From assembly GCA_963786295.1 (NCBI GenBank), contig CAWAYV010000048.1, positions 1 to 44,010 on the forward strand: a DNA stretch of 44,010 bases, written 5' to 3'. The position numbers were made by a program, and so were the translations under genes. Source of the DNA: JACCZX01 sp963786295 (GTDB lineage Bacteria; Pseudomonadota; Gammaproteobacteria; Burkholderiales; Burkholderiaceae_F). Of the stretch, positions 1-8,207 are shown piece by piece (position 1 is the stretch's first letter; each line of letters begins with the position of its first letter). Below the pieces are notes generated by a model. The model ran no database searches, had not been told where the DNA came from, and worked only from the letters and a program-made list of their open reading frames with translations.

Positions 1-1825
1 GCGGCGCTGCTTTTAGCACTTCGTCCATCGTCGTGAGCCCGTTCGCGATTTTCTGCGCACCCGACAGCCGCAACGATCTCAAGCCGTCGCGCGCTGCCTG
101 GCTGCGCATCTTGACGATATCGCCCTCCTGCCCGACCAGCGCACGCATCGCATCGGTCATCACCAGCATCTCGATCAATCCGGTGCGCCGCATGTAGCCG
201 GTATTGCGGCACTCGAGACAGCCGACGGGTTTGTAGACCTTGTCCGGAATATTCGAGCGCCACGGATTGACGAGCTCTTTCCACAGCACGGGATCGATCG
301 GCTCACCGAGTGCCTTGCAGTGCGGACACAGCGTGCGGATCAGGCGCTGCGCAAGGATCCCTACCAGGGTCGCGTTGACTAGGTAGTTGGGCACGCCAAG
401 CTCGAGCAAACGCGCAACCGACGATGCTGCATCGTTCGTATGCAGCGTCGAGAACACCAGGTGGCCAGTCAACGCAGACTGCACCGCCATATCGGCCGTT
501 TCCTTGTCGCGGATCTCGCCAACCATGATGATGTCCGGATCCTGCCGCATCAACGCGCGCAGTCCGTCGGCAAAGCCGAGATCGATGCCGTGCTGAACCT
601 GCATCTGATTCAGGGCCGGATCCACCATCTCAATCGGATCTTCCACAGTGCTGACGTTGACTTCGTCGGTCGCAAGCTGCTTCAGCGTCGAATAAAGCGT
701 CGTCGTCTTGCCAGAACCGGTCGGACCAGTAACGAGCACGATGCCTGAAGGCCGATGAATCCAGTCCTCCCACAGCTTCGCCTCTTCGTTGGAGAAACCG
801 AGCTCGGCATAGCTGCGCACCACCACTTCGGGATCGAAGATGCGCATCACCAGCTTTTCACCAAATGCGGTGGGCAGCGTCGACAGACGAATCTCGACTT
901 CACGACCGGCGTTCTGCCCGGTCGTGACCTTGGTCTTGATGCGTCCGTCTTGCGGGCGCCGCTTCTCGATCACGTCCATGCGGCCAAGCAGCTTGATGCG
1001 GCTGGTCATCGCACCCATTACACCCGCCGGCACCTGGTACACCTGATGCAACACGCCGTCGATGCGGAATCTTGCTACGCCGAATTCGCGCCGAGGCTCA
1101 AGATGAATGTCGCTCGCGCGCTGATCGAAGGCGTATTGCAGCAGCCAGTCGACGATATGAATGACGTGTGCATCGTTGGCGTCGACCTTGCCGCCGAGCT
1201 CGACCAGTTGTTCGAAGCTCGACACCAGCGCGGTGCTGCCACTTTTTGCAGCGCCGCGCACTTGTTGTGCAAGTTTGAAGAACTCGGTCGTATAGCGTGC
1301 GACGTCGAGTGGGTTGGCCACGACGCGCAATACGGACTTCTTGGTGATCTGCTCGATCTCGCGATCCCAGCCGGTTAAAAATGGCTCGCTGGTAGCGATC
1401 GTCACCTCGGTCGGCGTCATCGCGACCGGCAAAATCGAGTATGTCGTGGCGTATGACGCTGACATCACGTCGACAACACGCGTGAAATCAACCTTTAGCG
1501 GATCGATATGAAAGTACGGAAGCGCCGCCTTCTCGGCCAGCCAGCGCGTCAGCGTTTCGAGGTCGAGCAACTGCCGGTCGGCTTGCGGCGACCGATAGTT
1601 CATCTCCGCCAGCACGACCAGTGGATGTCCCGAGCGCTCGCGGCCACCGCTGATCTTGAAGCGCTCGGCGTCTGCGGCGGACAATAATCCGTCAGCCACC
1701 AGTTGTTTGATTACGAAACCGCTGCTGACCCTGCCGGGGGGCGCTTGTGCCGGCTGCACGCGCGCGTTGCGCTCGCGCGGTGACGTTGTATTTTTCAGGA
1801 CCGTCGTGCCGTCCTTTGGGCTCAT
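1..1825 (-). CDS. GspE/PulE-family type II/IV secretion ATPase (3' end cut by window edge)
   Basis: Hexameric AAA-type ATPase of the GspE/PilB family, which powers pilus assembly or type II secretion from the cytoplasmic face of the inner membrane. The reading frame is open for 608 codons and runs off the left edge. An N-terminal region of about 200 residues resembles the MshEN/T2SSE-N domain. The ATPase core follows: Walker A GPTGSGKTTTL near residue 364, an Asp box, Walker B with DPDIIMVGEIRD near residue 427, a His box (STLHTND), and a zinc tetracysteine (CPHC near 500, CLEC near 536). The ATG at 1825 overlaps the stop of the upstream DUF1631 gene as ATGA, so translational coupling is likely and fixes the start. 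No other pilus or secretion gene is visible, so the machine it serves is unknown. Family assignment is firm; the specific role is open. Confidence 0.93.
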   Translation of the reverse strand, partial: MSPKDGTTVLKNTTSPRERNARVQPAQAPPGRVSSGFVIKQLVADGLLSAADAERFKISGGRERSGHPLVVLAEMNYRSPQADRQLLDLETLTRWLAEKAALPYFHIDPLKVDFTRVVDVMSASYATTYSILPVAMTPTEVTIATSEPFLTGWDREIEQITKKSVLRVVANPLDVARYTTEFFKLAQQVRGAAKSGSTALVSSFEQLVELGGKVDANDAHVIHIVDWLLQYAFDQRASDIHLEPRREFGVARFRIDGVLHQVYQVPAGVMGAMTSRIKLLGRMDVIEKRRPQDGRIKTKVTTGQNAGREVEIRLSTLPTAFGEKLVMRIFDPEVVVRSYAELGFSNEEAKLWEDWIHRPSGIVLVTGPTGSGKTTTLYSTLKQLATDEVNVSTVEDPIEMVDPALNQMQVQHGIDLGFADGLRALMRQDPDIIMVGEIRDKETADMAVQSALTGHLVFSTLHTNDAASSVARLLELGVPNYLVNATLVGILAQRLIRTLCPHCKALGEPIDPVLWKELVNPWRSNIPDKVYKPVGCLECRNTGYMRRTGLIEMLVMTDAMRALVGQEGDIVKMRSQAARDGLRSLRLSGAQKIANGLTTMDEVLKAAP

Positions 1826-4203
1826 GCCGGCTGCGAGACCTCGTAGCGCTTGGCCATCGACTTCGCGCGATCAGGCGCGTTCTCAAAATCAGCGACCACC
1901 GCATCGACTGCGCGCTTGGTTAGCGGAACGCTTTCGAGCGGCTCGATGTACTTGCGTGCTAGATAGGACTTCAGCATGTCGGCCGACATCACATGCGCCT
2001 TTTGATCGTGCTCGCTGGCAAACAGGAAGAGCGTACGTAGCGGGCTCATCCAGCGCAGTTTGGCGCGCGAGAACTCCATTCCGTTCCACAGCTTGAACCA
2101 GTTGCCGCGCTGCCAGCGGCCGATTTCTTCCTGCACGCGTGCGTCTTCGACCGGATCGAGCCGTCCAATGTCGGTCACCGGATCGGGCATGACGATGTCG
2201 GCCTTGTGCTCGGCGGCCGCGCGCATGATGACGTTGGTGGGGACCTTGATGCCACCGGGCACTGTCGTTACCGGGAATACGCCCGACAGCTGCATGCCAT
2301 CGATCTTGGCGCGCAACTCGGACGCCAGCAGACTTGACTTGATGTAGGTCGCCTGATCGACCGGCTTGACCGCCATCGCGTGCGATTCCATCAGCTGCGT
2401 AAAAAACAATTCGCGGTCGCGCTCCGGAGCGTTGATCAAACCAAGACCGTCGCGTAGCACACGGACCATGCCGGGAATAAGTTTGACAAGCTTGCTGCGA
2501 TCCTCGGTGCTCGCCTTCGGCTGCACCGACCATACCAGCTCGTGAATGACATCGCGGAACGCTTTCGCAAATCCGGGCGTTTTCTCCGAGCGCACGGTCG
2601 CCGAGACGAGCACCTTGACCCAAGCTCCCAGTAAGAACTCCTTGATGTACGGCTCAAGATCGACCCTCTCAAACGCTCGCCTGACCTGAATCGTTGTGTT
2701 GATCGTCAGTATCTCGTGCTTCTCGGCCGCCTCGAGCGCCTTCTTCGCGCGCGACACCGGATCGTTTTCTTCAGGCGCGATATCGGAAACGAATTTATCG
2801 AACTCACCATACAGCCGCTCAAACACGCCGAGATCGGTTTCGAAGTGCTTAAGAATCTCGGTGATGACCCGATCGACCTCCTTGAGGTAGCGCTGGTTGT
2901 CATCCCCGTAGGGCTCCCATCCGGCCGACGTACCGGCAATACGATCGATCAGCTTGCGCGCCGGGTGCGCGCTTGAGGCGAAAAACGCGGCGTCCATCAA
3001 GGCCGACTTCAGCACCGGAAACTGCAAGCGCGAAATGCGCGCCTTGATCTCCGACGGGACTTGTTTGTCCTGCATCACGTGATCGAACAGCATCCCCACC
3101 AGTTCGATCGTCAGTTTGTCGACCACACGCGTGGACTTCGAAATCAACTCATCGCGCATGGCGCCGATCGATTCGGTCGGCACCGCAAAATTACCGCTCG
3201 GACCGAGCTCCTGCAGATTCATCTGCTGAAACTCGCCGATCGATTCCAGCAACTGCTGTGGCGCGGGGCCGTGCGAGGGAAGATGCGGCAGGCGTGATCC
3301 GCGTGCATTGGCTTGCAGGCGCGTCAGCAATCCGCCGAGCAGCATGTTCGGTTCATCCGGCCCTTGTGCAGCCCCCTGCCCTCTCGCTTGACCACTCGCT
3401 GCGGGCAGGTGTGGCCCGCCCGCTTCTGCCAGCGCACTGCCGGAATTTGAGGCGTGTGCCGCGGCGTTGCCGCCGCCCGCACCCGTCTGCCAGGGTGTGG
3501 CTGACTTCGGTGCGGCTCGTGTTCTTCGAATGGCGCGCACATCGACGCCATGGTTCGCATAGTGATCGAGCAGCTGCCGGACAATGCGCGCCAGCTCTTC
3601 GCCAAGCGGCTTCTCGAACACCGTCAAAAAGAATTCCCACGCCTCTTTGTGCAGGTCGGTGTCTTCGGCGGCACGCAACAGCGCTCGTACGTATACCGCC
3701 GGGCCCAGCGGGTTTTCCGAATTGCGTATCGCACTTCGGCCCAGCAAAAACGCCACGACGAGATTCAGGTCGCGCATCGATTGCTCTGCGTAGCCGGCGA
3801 TCTTGCTGGCGTGGCGCTCGACTACTGTGTTGCTCTCGACCGAAATCGAATCGACCAGCGACAGCGTTTCGGCGTCGAGCGCGCCGGTTACCGCCGGCGC
3901 CCGACCGACAGTGACTTCGTGAAAGTACTGGTCCTGAGTCTCCTGCAGGCGCGCCATGAACGTGTGGTGCAGGTCATCGAGCTTGGCGGCCAGATGCCGC
4001 TGCACCAGCGGCGAGCCGACGTCGAAATCCCATTTGCCCGACAGCTCGTCGAGGATCGTCTTGGCAAACTCCGGAAACGCGGCGCCGATCAGCTCATTCG
4101 AGATCGCCAGGCCGGACTTCAGCAGCGCCGACGCTTGCGCAGCCGTCACAAACGGCACGTCACTGCTTGCGCGCGACGACTCGGGAGCCGGAGGAAACTC
4201 CAT
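1822..4203 (-). CDS. DUF1631 family protein, copy A
   Basis: 793-residue protein of the DUF1631 family, which is common in betaproteobacteria and has no settled function. The family core lies around residues 350-430 and includes the segment KLTIELVGMLFDHVMQDK and the following ISRLQFP motif. Between the helical N-terminal half and the core is a low-complexity Gly/Ala/Pro linker (about residues 235-310). The last 100 residues hold a separate module with NWFKLWNG and AKLRWMSP followed by short hydrophobic strands, which looks like a PilZ-like beta-barrel; that is my inference. No signal peptide or membrane helix is seen. It overlaps the ATPase start by ATGA and has its own candidate promoter upstream at 4277-4304. 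A second paralogue is at 5136-7562. Confidence 0.9.
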   Translation of the reverse strand: MEFPPAPESSRASSDVPFVTAAQASALLKSGLAISNELIGAAFPEFAKTILDELSGKWDFDVGSPLVQRHLAAKLDDLHHTFMARLQETQDQYFHEVTVGRAPAVTGALDAETLSLVDSISVESNTVVERHASKIAGYAEQSMRDLNLVVAFLLGRSAIRNSENPLGPAVYVRALLRAAEDTDLHKEAWEFFLTVFEKPLGEELARIVRQLLDHYANHGVDVRAIRRTRAAPKSATPWQTGAGGGNAAAHASNSGSALAEAGGPHLPAASGQARGQGAAQGPDEPNMLLGGLLTRLQANARGSRLPHLPSHGPAPQQLLESIGEFQQMNLQELGPSGNFAVPTESIGAMRDELISKSTRVVDKLTIELVGMLFDHVMQDKQVPSEIKARISRLQFPVLKSALMDAAFFASSAHPARKLIDRIAGTSAGWEPYGDDNQRYLKEVDRVITEILKHFETDLGVFERLYGEFDKFVSDIAPEENDPVSRAKKALEAAEKHEILTINTTIQVRRAFERVDLEPYIKEFLLGAWVKVLVSATVRSEKTPGFAKAFRDVIHELVWSVQPKASTEDRSKLVKLIPGMVRVLRDGLGLINAPERDRELFFTQLMESHAMAVKPVDQATYIKSSLLASELRAKIDGMQLSGVFPVTTVPGGIKVPTNVIMRAAAEHKADIVMPDPVTDIGRLDPVEDARVQEEIGRWQRGNWFKLWNGMEFSRAKLRWMSPLRTLFLFASEHDQKAHVMSADMLKSYLARKYIEPLESVPLTKRAVDAVVADFENAPDRAKSMAKRYEVSQPA

Positions 4204-4276
4204 GCGATCTCTGTGTTTTACCTAAGTTTCTAGCAGACGCCGCACGCTCAAGCGGCTTCGACACTATAGACGTCGG

Positions 4277-4304
4277 ACTCTATCGACGTACCACTGGGTG
4301 TCAA
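4277..4304 (-). promoter_or_regulatory. Candidate sigma-70 promoter for DUF1631 copy A and the ATPase
   Basis: On the minus strand a perfect -35 hexamer TTGACA (4304-4299) is followed after 16 bases by TAGAGT (4282-4277), a 4/6 match to the -10 consensus. It lies in the 172-bp gap after the spermidine-synthase-like gene and would give a leader of roughly 65 bases. The leader contains a small inverted repeat GCCGC-N8-GCGGC. The prediction rests on sequence match alone. Confidence 0.5.
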
Positions 4305-4375
4305 GCCAGTTTAAGCAGTTACTGGCGCGGAAACATCCCTAAATTGAAGGCATTAGCCGCGCTTTCGCAACGTTT

Positions 4376-5149
4376 CTAGAGCTCAAAACTTGCGCCGAAT
4401 ACATTTGCGCGGCGCAGACCAGCAACCCAGCCGCGCGCCTTCAGATTCCAGCGCGCTTCAAGCTCGCGCGCACGCCGGTCGAGCGCAGCGAACGGCACGT
4501 CCAGCGGAGGCCCGACGACTGCCAATACCACGCGGTTGCCGGCATCGACTTCTGGCAAGACCAATGCGCGATCGTCGAACGCCGAGGCGATGGCGGCAAA
4601 GCTGGGATCAAACTTCGCGCCGAACAGATTGAAAGAAGCGACGCCGGGCGCGCGCAGCGCTTTGCGGCATGCGCGATAGAACGCGACATCGTCGTACACG
4701 GGCCCGCGCGCAGCCGCATCGTATAAGTCGACCTGCAGCCAATCGGCCAGGCCGCGCTGCCGCGGATGGCTGATGAATTCGCGAGCGTCCGCGTTGACGA
4801 CGTTTAGGCGCGCGTCATCGGGCGGCAAGCAAAACCATGCATGCGCGGCATCGATCACGTCGACGCTCAGTTCGACCGCGACGATGCTCGCACTCGAGAC
4901 CTCGCACCAACAAAACTTGGTCAGCGCTGCTGCGCCGAGGCCTAATTGCACAATGCGCCGCGGCTCGGGCAGGAACAATCCCACTGCCATCATCTGCCGC
5001 TGATATTCGAGCTCCAGTGCAAACGGCCGCGCGACGCGCATGCCGCCCTGGATCCATTCGGTGCCGAAGTGCAGATAGCGAATGCCGTCTTCTTCGGATA
5101 GCGTGACGGACGCAGCTTTCCGTGGCCGTCGCACTTCAGGCCGGCGCAC
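4376..5149 (-). CDS. Spermidine-synthase-like SAM-fold protein
   Basis: 257 residues with the Rossmann methyltransferase fold of the spermine/spermidine synthase family. A glycine-rich nucleotide loop QLGLGAAALTKFC (about residue 67) is followed by VAVELS, whose acidic residue would bind ribose, and by NADAREFI. The catalytic DxSDP motif of true aminopropyltransferases is not present; the equivalent stretch reads WLQVDLYDAAARGPVYDD. Polyamine synthesis is therefore doubtful, and another methyl- or aminopropyl-like transfer is possible. The assigned start is a GTG that overlaps the end of DUF1631 copy B by 14 bases; a slightly later start cannot be excluded. It sits between the two DUF1631 genes in the same transcription direction, with copy A 172 bp downstream. 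Confidence 0.82.
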   Translation of the reverse strand: MRRPEVRRPRKAASVTLSEEDGIRYLHFGTEWIQGGMRVARPFALELEYQRQMMAVGLFLPEPRRIVQLGLGAAALTKFCWCEVSSASIVAVELSVDVIDAAHAWFCLPPDDARLNVVNADAREFISHPRQRGLADWLQVDLYDAAARGPVYDDVAFYRACRKALRAPGVASFNLFGAKFDPSFAAIASAFDDRALVLPEVDAGNRVVLAVVGPPLDVPFAALDRRARELEARWNLKARGWVAGLRRANVFGASFEL

Positions 5150-7562
5150 CTTCGGCCTGCAAATCGTGCATCATGTCGCCGACCACGCGCTCGAAAAGCG
5201 GTGCACGCTCGGCCGTTTTGATTCGTCCGGCTCTCACGTAACTGCGCAAGATCAGCGGTGCCAGGCTGTGCGCCTTGCCCGTTTCGGCCGACGTAAACAG
5301 ATAAAAATTGCGGCGCGGGCTGATCCAGCGCAGCCGCACACGCTCGTTCTGTTCTCCCGTCCATAAGTCGAACCACGTCCCGCGCTGCCAGCTGTCGATC
5401 ATCTGGTCGATGCCATCGTCCGACAACTTTTCCACCGGAATCATTTCCTCTGGTTGCACCGTCAGCGGCGCCTCCAGCAAATTGACTTCCGCATGGTTGG
5501 CGGCCACCGCACTGCGTACGACCTCCGCCGTGATGGTCAGAGGCTGCTCGGCCTCGTTCTCGACAACCGGCGGCGGCTCGACGATCTTGACTTCGTCGAG
5601 CTTGCGCTTGAACGCGGCAGAATCGAGCGGTGCGCCGGTGCCGTAAGCGACCTCGAGCGCTTTGACGGCTTGCGCATGCGACGCCATCAAGCGCGAAAAG
5701 AATTCCTGCGATTGCGCGGGCGAAAATTCGATCAACTGCAAACCTTCACGCACCGTACTTAACACCGCGGGAATCGTCTTGACGAGACGCTTGCGATCGT
5801 CCGGGTTGATTTTCGGCTGCACGCTCCACACGAGGTCGGGCACGACGTCGCGGAATTTCTTGCCAAAGGACGGCGACGTGCGCTCACGCAAGGTCGCCGC
5901 CACCATCACCTTGACCCAATTTTCAAGAAGAAAGTCGCGCAGATACGATTCGATCTGCACTCCGTCGAACACGCGTCGAATGCCGATGGCGGCGTTGATC
6001 GCCATGATCTCGCGCGTCTCGGCTTCCTCGAGTGCGCGCTTGGCGCGCGTCACCGGATCGTCGTCGCGCGTGCGCTCGTCCGCCAAGTATTGCTCGAATT
6101 CGCCGAGCGCTTTCTCGAAAATCGGCGGGCCATCGTTGATCGCAACGACGACCGTGTTAACCGCCTTGTTCACTTCTGACAAGTAGCGAACGTTGTCTTC
6201 GCCTTCGGGGCGCCAGCCGATGCCGGTGCTGGCGATGCGATCCATCAAACGACGCGCCGGCTGCACCGGCGAAACGAATAGATCCGAATCCGCCAGCGCT
6301 ATCTTCATGATCGGAAACTGCAGGCGCGATATCGCAGTCTTGATCTCAGCCGGTAGATGCTTGTCCTGATGAATGCGATCGAACAGCATGCCGACCAGCT
6401 CGATCGTCAGCTTGTCAATCTGCTTGGTAGCCTTCTCGGCCACGTGCGATCTCAGATGCGCCTCGTCGCGCTCGCTGATCATCTGCGCGGCCGCACCGCT
6501 CTTGCCGGCCATCGTCGACAACGCGTTCAGGCGCTGCACCTCGTTGATCGACGCCAGCAAGCCGGGGTCGATCATCGCGAACTGCACCGGCGTGCCGGGC
6601 GCAAGTGGTGTCGACGCAGAGCCGGTGATGACGAAACCGGGCGACATCATCGGCGCGCCGGTGATCGGCTCGACCCGGTCGAACAACGGCGTTGCGGGCA
6701 ACTGCGAATGCGGCATCGCCGGTGCCGGTCGGGCGCCGCCCGGAACGGTCGGCACCTGCATACGCTGATACAGCGCGCTCAGTAACTGTTCTGCGGTCGT
6801 TCCCGTCATCGCGCCGGGTGTCTGGCCCCCTTGAGTCGTACGCCCGGGTGCACCTGCAGTTCCGAGCGTCGTGTTGCGAAAGCCGGTGTGCTTGAATGAC
6901 GAAGCAGCCGAGCCTTCCTGCACGCCCTTGCCCTCAAGCTCGTTGTTAAGCGCGGTATAAACGGCGACGAGCGGTTTCAGCAGACTGACGTCAAACGCCT
7001 TCATCACCGCATGGCGCTGATCGCCCTTGAATCCCATCTTGTCGATCGCGTCACCTAATGCGCGGCAAAAACGCACCGGATGGAATGGATTTTCGCGGTC
7101 TCCCAACCCGGGAATCTGCAGCGCCTTGGCAAGTCGTTGCGTCAGCGGCGTAAACGTGGCATCGGCCGCGTTGCGAATGCGAGACGAAAAGCGATCGACC
7201 ACCATCGCCTCTTCCATCTCGTCGTAATCGATCAACGACAAGCTCGGGGAGCTGCTGGCAGCCGGCGCCGGTTTTTCCTTCCCGCCAGTGAACAGCTCGT
7301 TGATCGCTGCATCGATATGATCGTCAACCGCGCTGAAAAAGAAATTGGAGAATTCGCGCTGGTCGACCAGTAGCCGTCGCACCGATTTCTTCAGCGTTGC
7401 TGACGCGCCATCGTCGGCATCGATTGCCTGAATCGCTTCGCGCGCTGCTTCCGGCAATATCGGATCGAACTGAATGCGCACGATTCTGCGCAAGTCGCCG
7501 ATCACCCGGTGCACGGTCGTGCGACTGGCGCGTCCGGGAGTCGAAGGGGAGGTAGCGCTCAC
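5136..7562 (-). CDS. DUF1631 family protein, copy B
   Basis: 808-residue paralogue of the protein at 1822-4203. It shares the DUF1631 core (about residues 375-460, with KLTIELVGMLFDRIHQDK, ISRLQFP, QPARRLMDRIA) and the C-terminal module (TWFDLWTG, VRLRWISP, about 726-750). The intervening linker is Gly/Thr/Pro-rich and not conserved between copies. An N-terminal Ser/Thr-rich tail precedes a helical region. The assigned start is GTG at 7562 with a weak ribosome site. The gene overlaps the next gene by 14 bases. Strong conservation of both ends, with an unrelated linker, implies two functional modules on a flexible tether. Function unknown; a link to pilus or c-di-GMP control is only a hypothesis from the ATPase in the same cluster. 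Confidence 0.9.
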   Translation of the reverse strand: MSATSPSTPGRASRTTVHRVIGDLRRIVRIQFDPILPEAAREAIQAIDADDGASATLKKSVRRLLVDQREFSNFFFSAVDDHIDAAINELFTGGKEKPAPAASSSPSLSLIDYDEMEEAMVVDRFSSRIRNAADATFTPLTQRLAKALQIPGLGDRENPFHPVRFCRALGDAIDKMGFKGDQRHAVMKAFDVSLLKPLVAVYTALNNELEGKGVQEGSAASSFKHTGFRNTTLGTAGAPGRTTQGGQTPGAMTGTTAEQLLSALYQRMQVPTVPGGARPAPAMPHSQLPATPLFDRVEPITGAPMMSPGFVITGSASTPLAPGTPVQFAMIDPGLLASINEVQRLNALSTMAGKSGAAAQMISERDEAHLRSHVAEKATKQIDKLTIELVGMLFDRIHQDKHLPAEIKTAISRLQFPIMKIALADSDLFVSPVQPARRLMDRIASTGIGWRPEGEDNVRYLSEVNKAVNTVVVAINDGPPIFEKALGEFEQYLADERTRDDDPVTRAKRALEEAETREIMAINAAIGIRRVFDGVQIESYLRDFLLENWVKVMVAATLRERTSPSFGKKFRDVVPDLVWSVQPKINPDDRKRLVKTIPAVLSTVREGLQLIEFSPAQSQEFFSRLMASHAQAVKALEVAYGTGAPLDSAAFKRKLDEVKIVEPPPVVENEAEQPLTITAEVVRSAVAANHAEVNLLEAPLTVQPEEMIPVEKLSDDGIDQMIDSWQRGTWFDLWTGEQNERVRLRWISPRRNFYLFTSAETGKAHSLAPLILRSYVRAGRIKTAERAPLFERVVGDMMHDLQAEGAPA

Positions 7563-7694
7563 TGGAATAGGTTTAGAGGGCGCGACGGCCGGGCCCGAGG
7601 GTCGAAAGATTAGCCGATTAAGCCCGTCTCGCGGCGGCGGTAATTGCGGTTCATTTGCCCGTATCTTGACCTATTGGGCGACGGGCCCGCGCCT

Positions 7695-8207
7695 TCAGGG
7701 GATCGGACCAGCCCACCATTGCCGCCAAATGACGAGCTTTTGCGCATATGAACGCCCGGCGTGGGCCGGGCTCGACGAAGGCAACACGGTCGTACGGAAC
7801 CCCGCCGCGGCAAACTCACCGGCGTAACGCCCGGCTGTCTGGCCGTTGAACGCGACCGCCGCCAAGCGAGGTGCGAGCCGGTGCAGACGCACGAACTGGT
7901 TGGACTCACGATTGCGGATCGATGCGTCGCCGCTGCCCTCACGGTCGCATGCATGCAACACATCCCAGATGGCAAGCCGGTGGCCAAGCACGCGCTGCAG
8001 ACGGCGCCGATAAGGCATCTCGGTCAAAGGCTCACCCAGCAGATCGGACAGCAGCCGCCAGAACTGGTTACGCGGGTGCGCGTAATACTGACCTGCCGCC
8101 AGTGATGCTTCCGAAGGAAAGCTGCCGAGGATCAGGCGCTCGACTTTGGCGTTAATGACCGGCGGGAAGCCGCGCAGCGACGGTGCGGCCGGTCTAGCTC
8201 CCGGCAT
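7695..8207 (-). CDS. Hypoxanthine/uracil-DNA glycosylase (UDG family 6-like)
   Basis: 170-residue base-excision repair enzyme that should remove deaminated bases (hypoxanthine, possibly uracil) from DNA. It shows the family signature GSFPSEASL at about residue 28, GQYYAHPRNQFW soon after, a central IWDVLHACDREGS segment, and the late motif LPSSSPAHA. Length and motif order match bacterial DNA-deoxyinosine glycosylases. Its ATG shares one base with the htpG stop (TAATG), so the two are translationally coupled and the start is secure. Whether hypoxanthine is the preferred substrate is known from relatives, not from this sequence. Confidence 0.9.
   Translation of the reverse strand: MPGARPAAPSLRGFPPVINAKVERLILGSFPSEASLAAGQYYAHPRNQFWRLLSDLLGEPLTEMPYRRRLQRVLGHRLAIWDVLHACDREGSGDASIRNRESNQFVRLHRLAPRLAAVAFNGQTAGRYAGEFAAAGFRTTVLPSSSPAHAGRSYAQKLVIWRQWWAGPIP

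Noticed and set aside
3258..4233. Two long overlapping plus-strand open frames (about 218 and 227 residues) within DUF1631 copy A
   Set aside because: They are antisense to a well-conserved gene, Arg/Cys-rich and without any recognisable motif; typical of GC-rich shadow frames.
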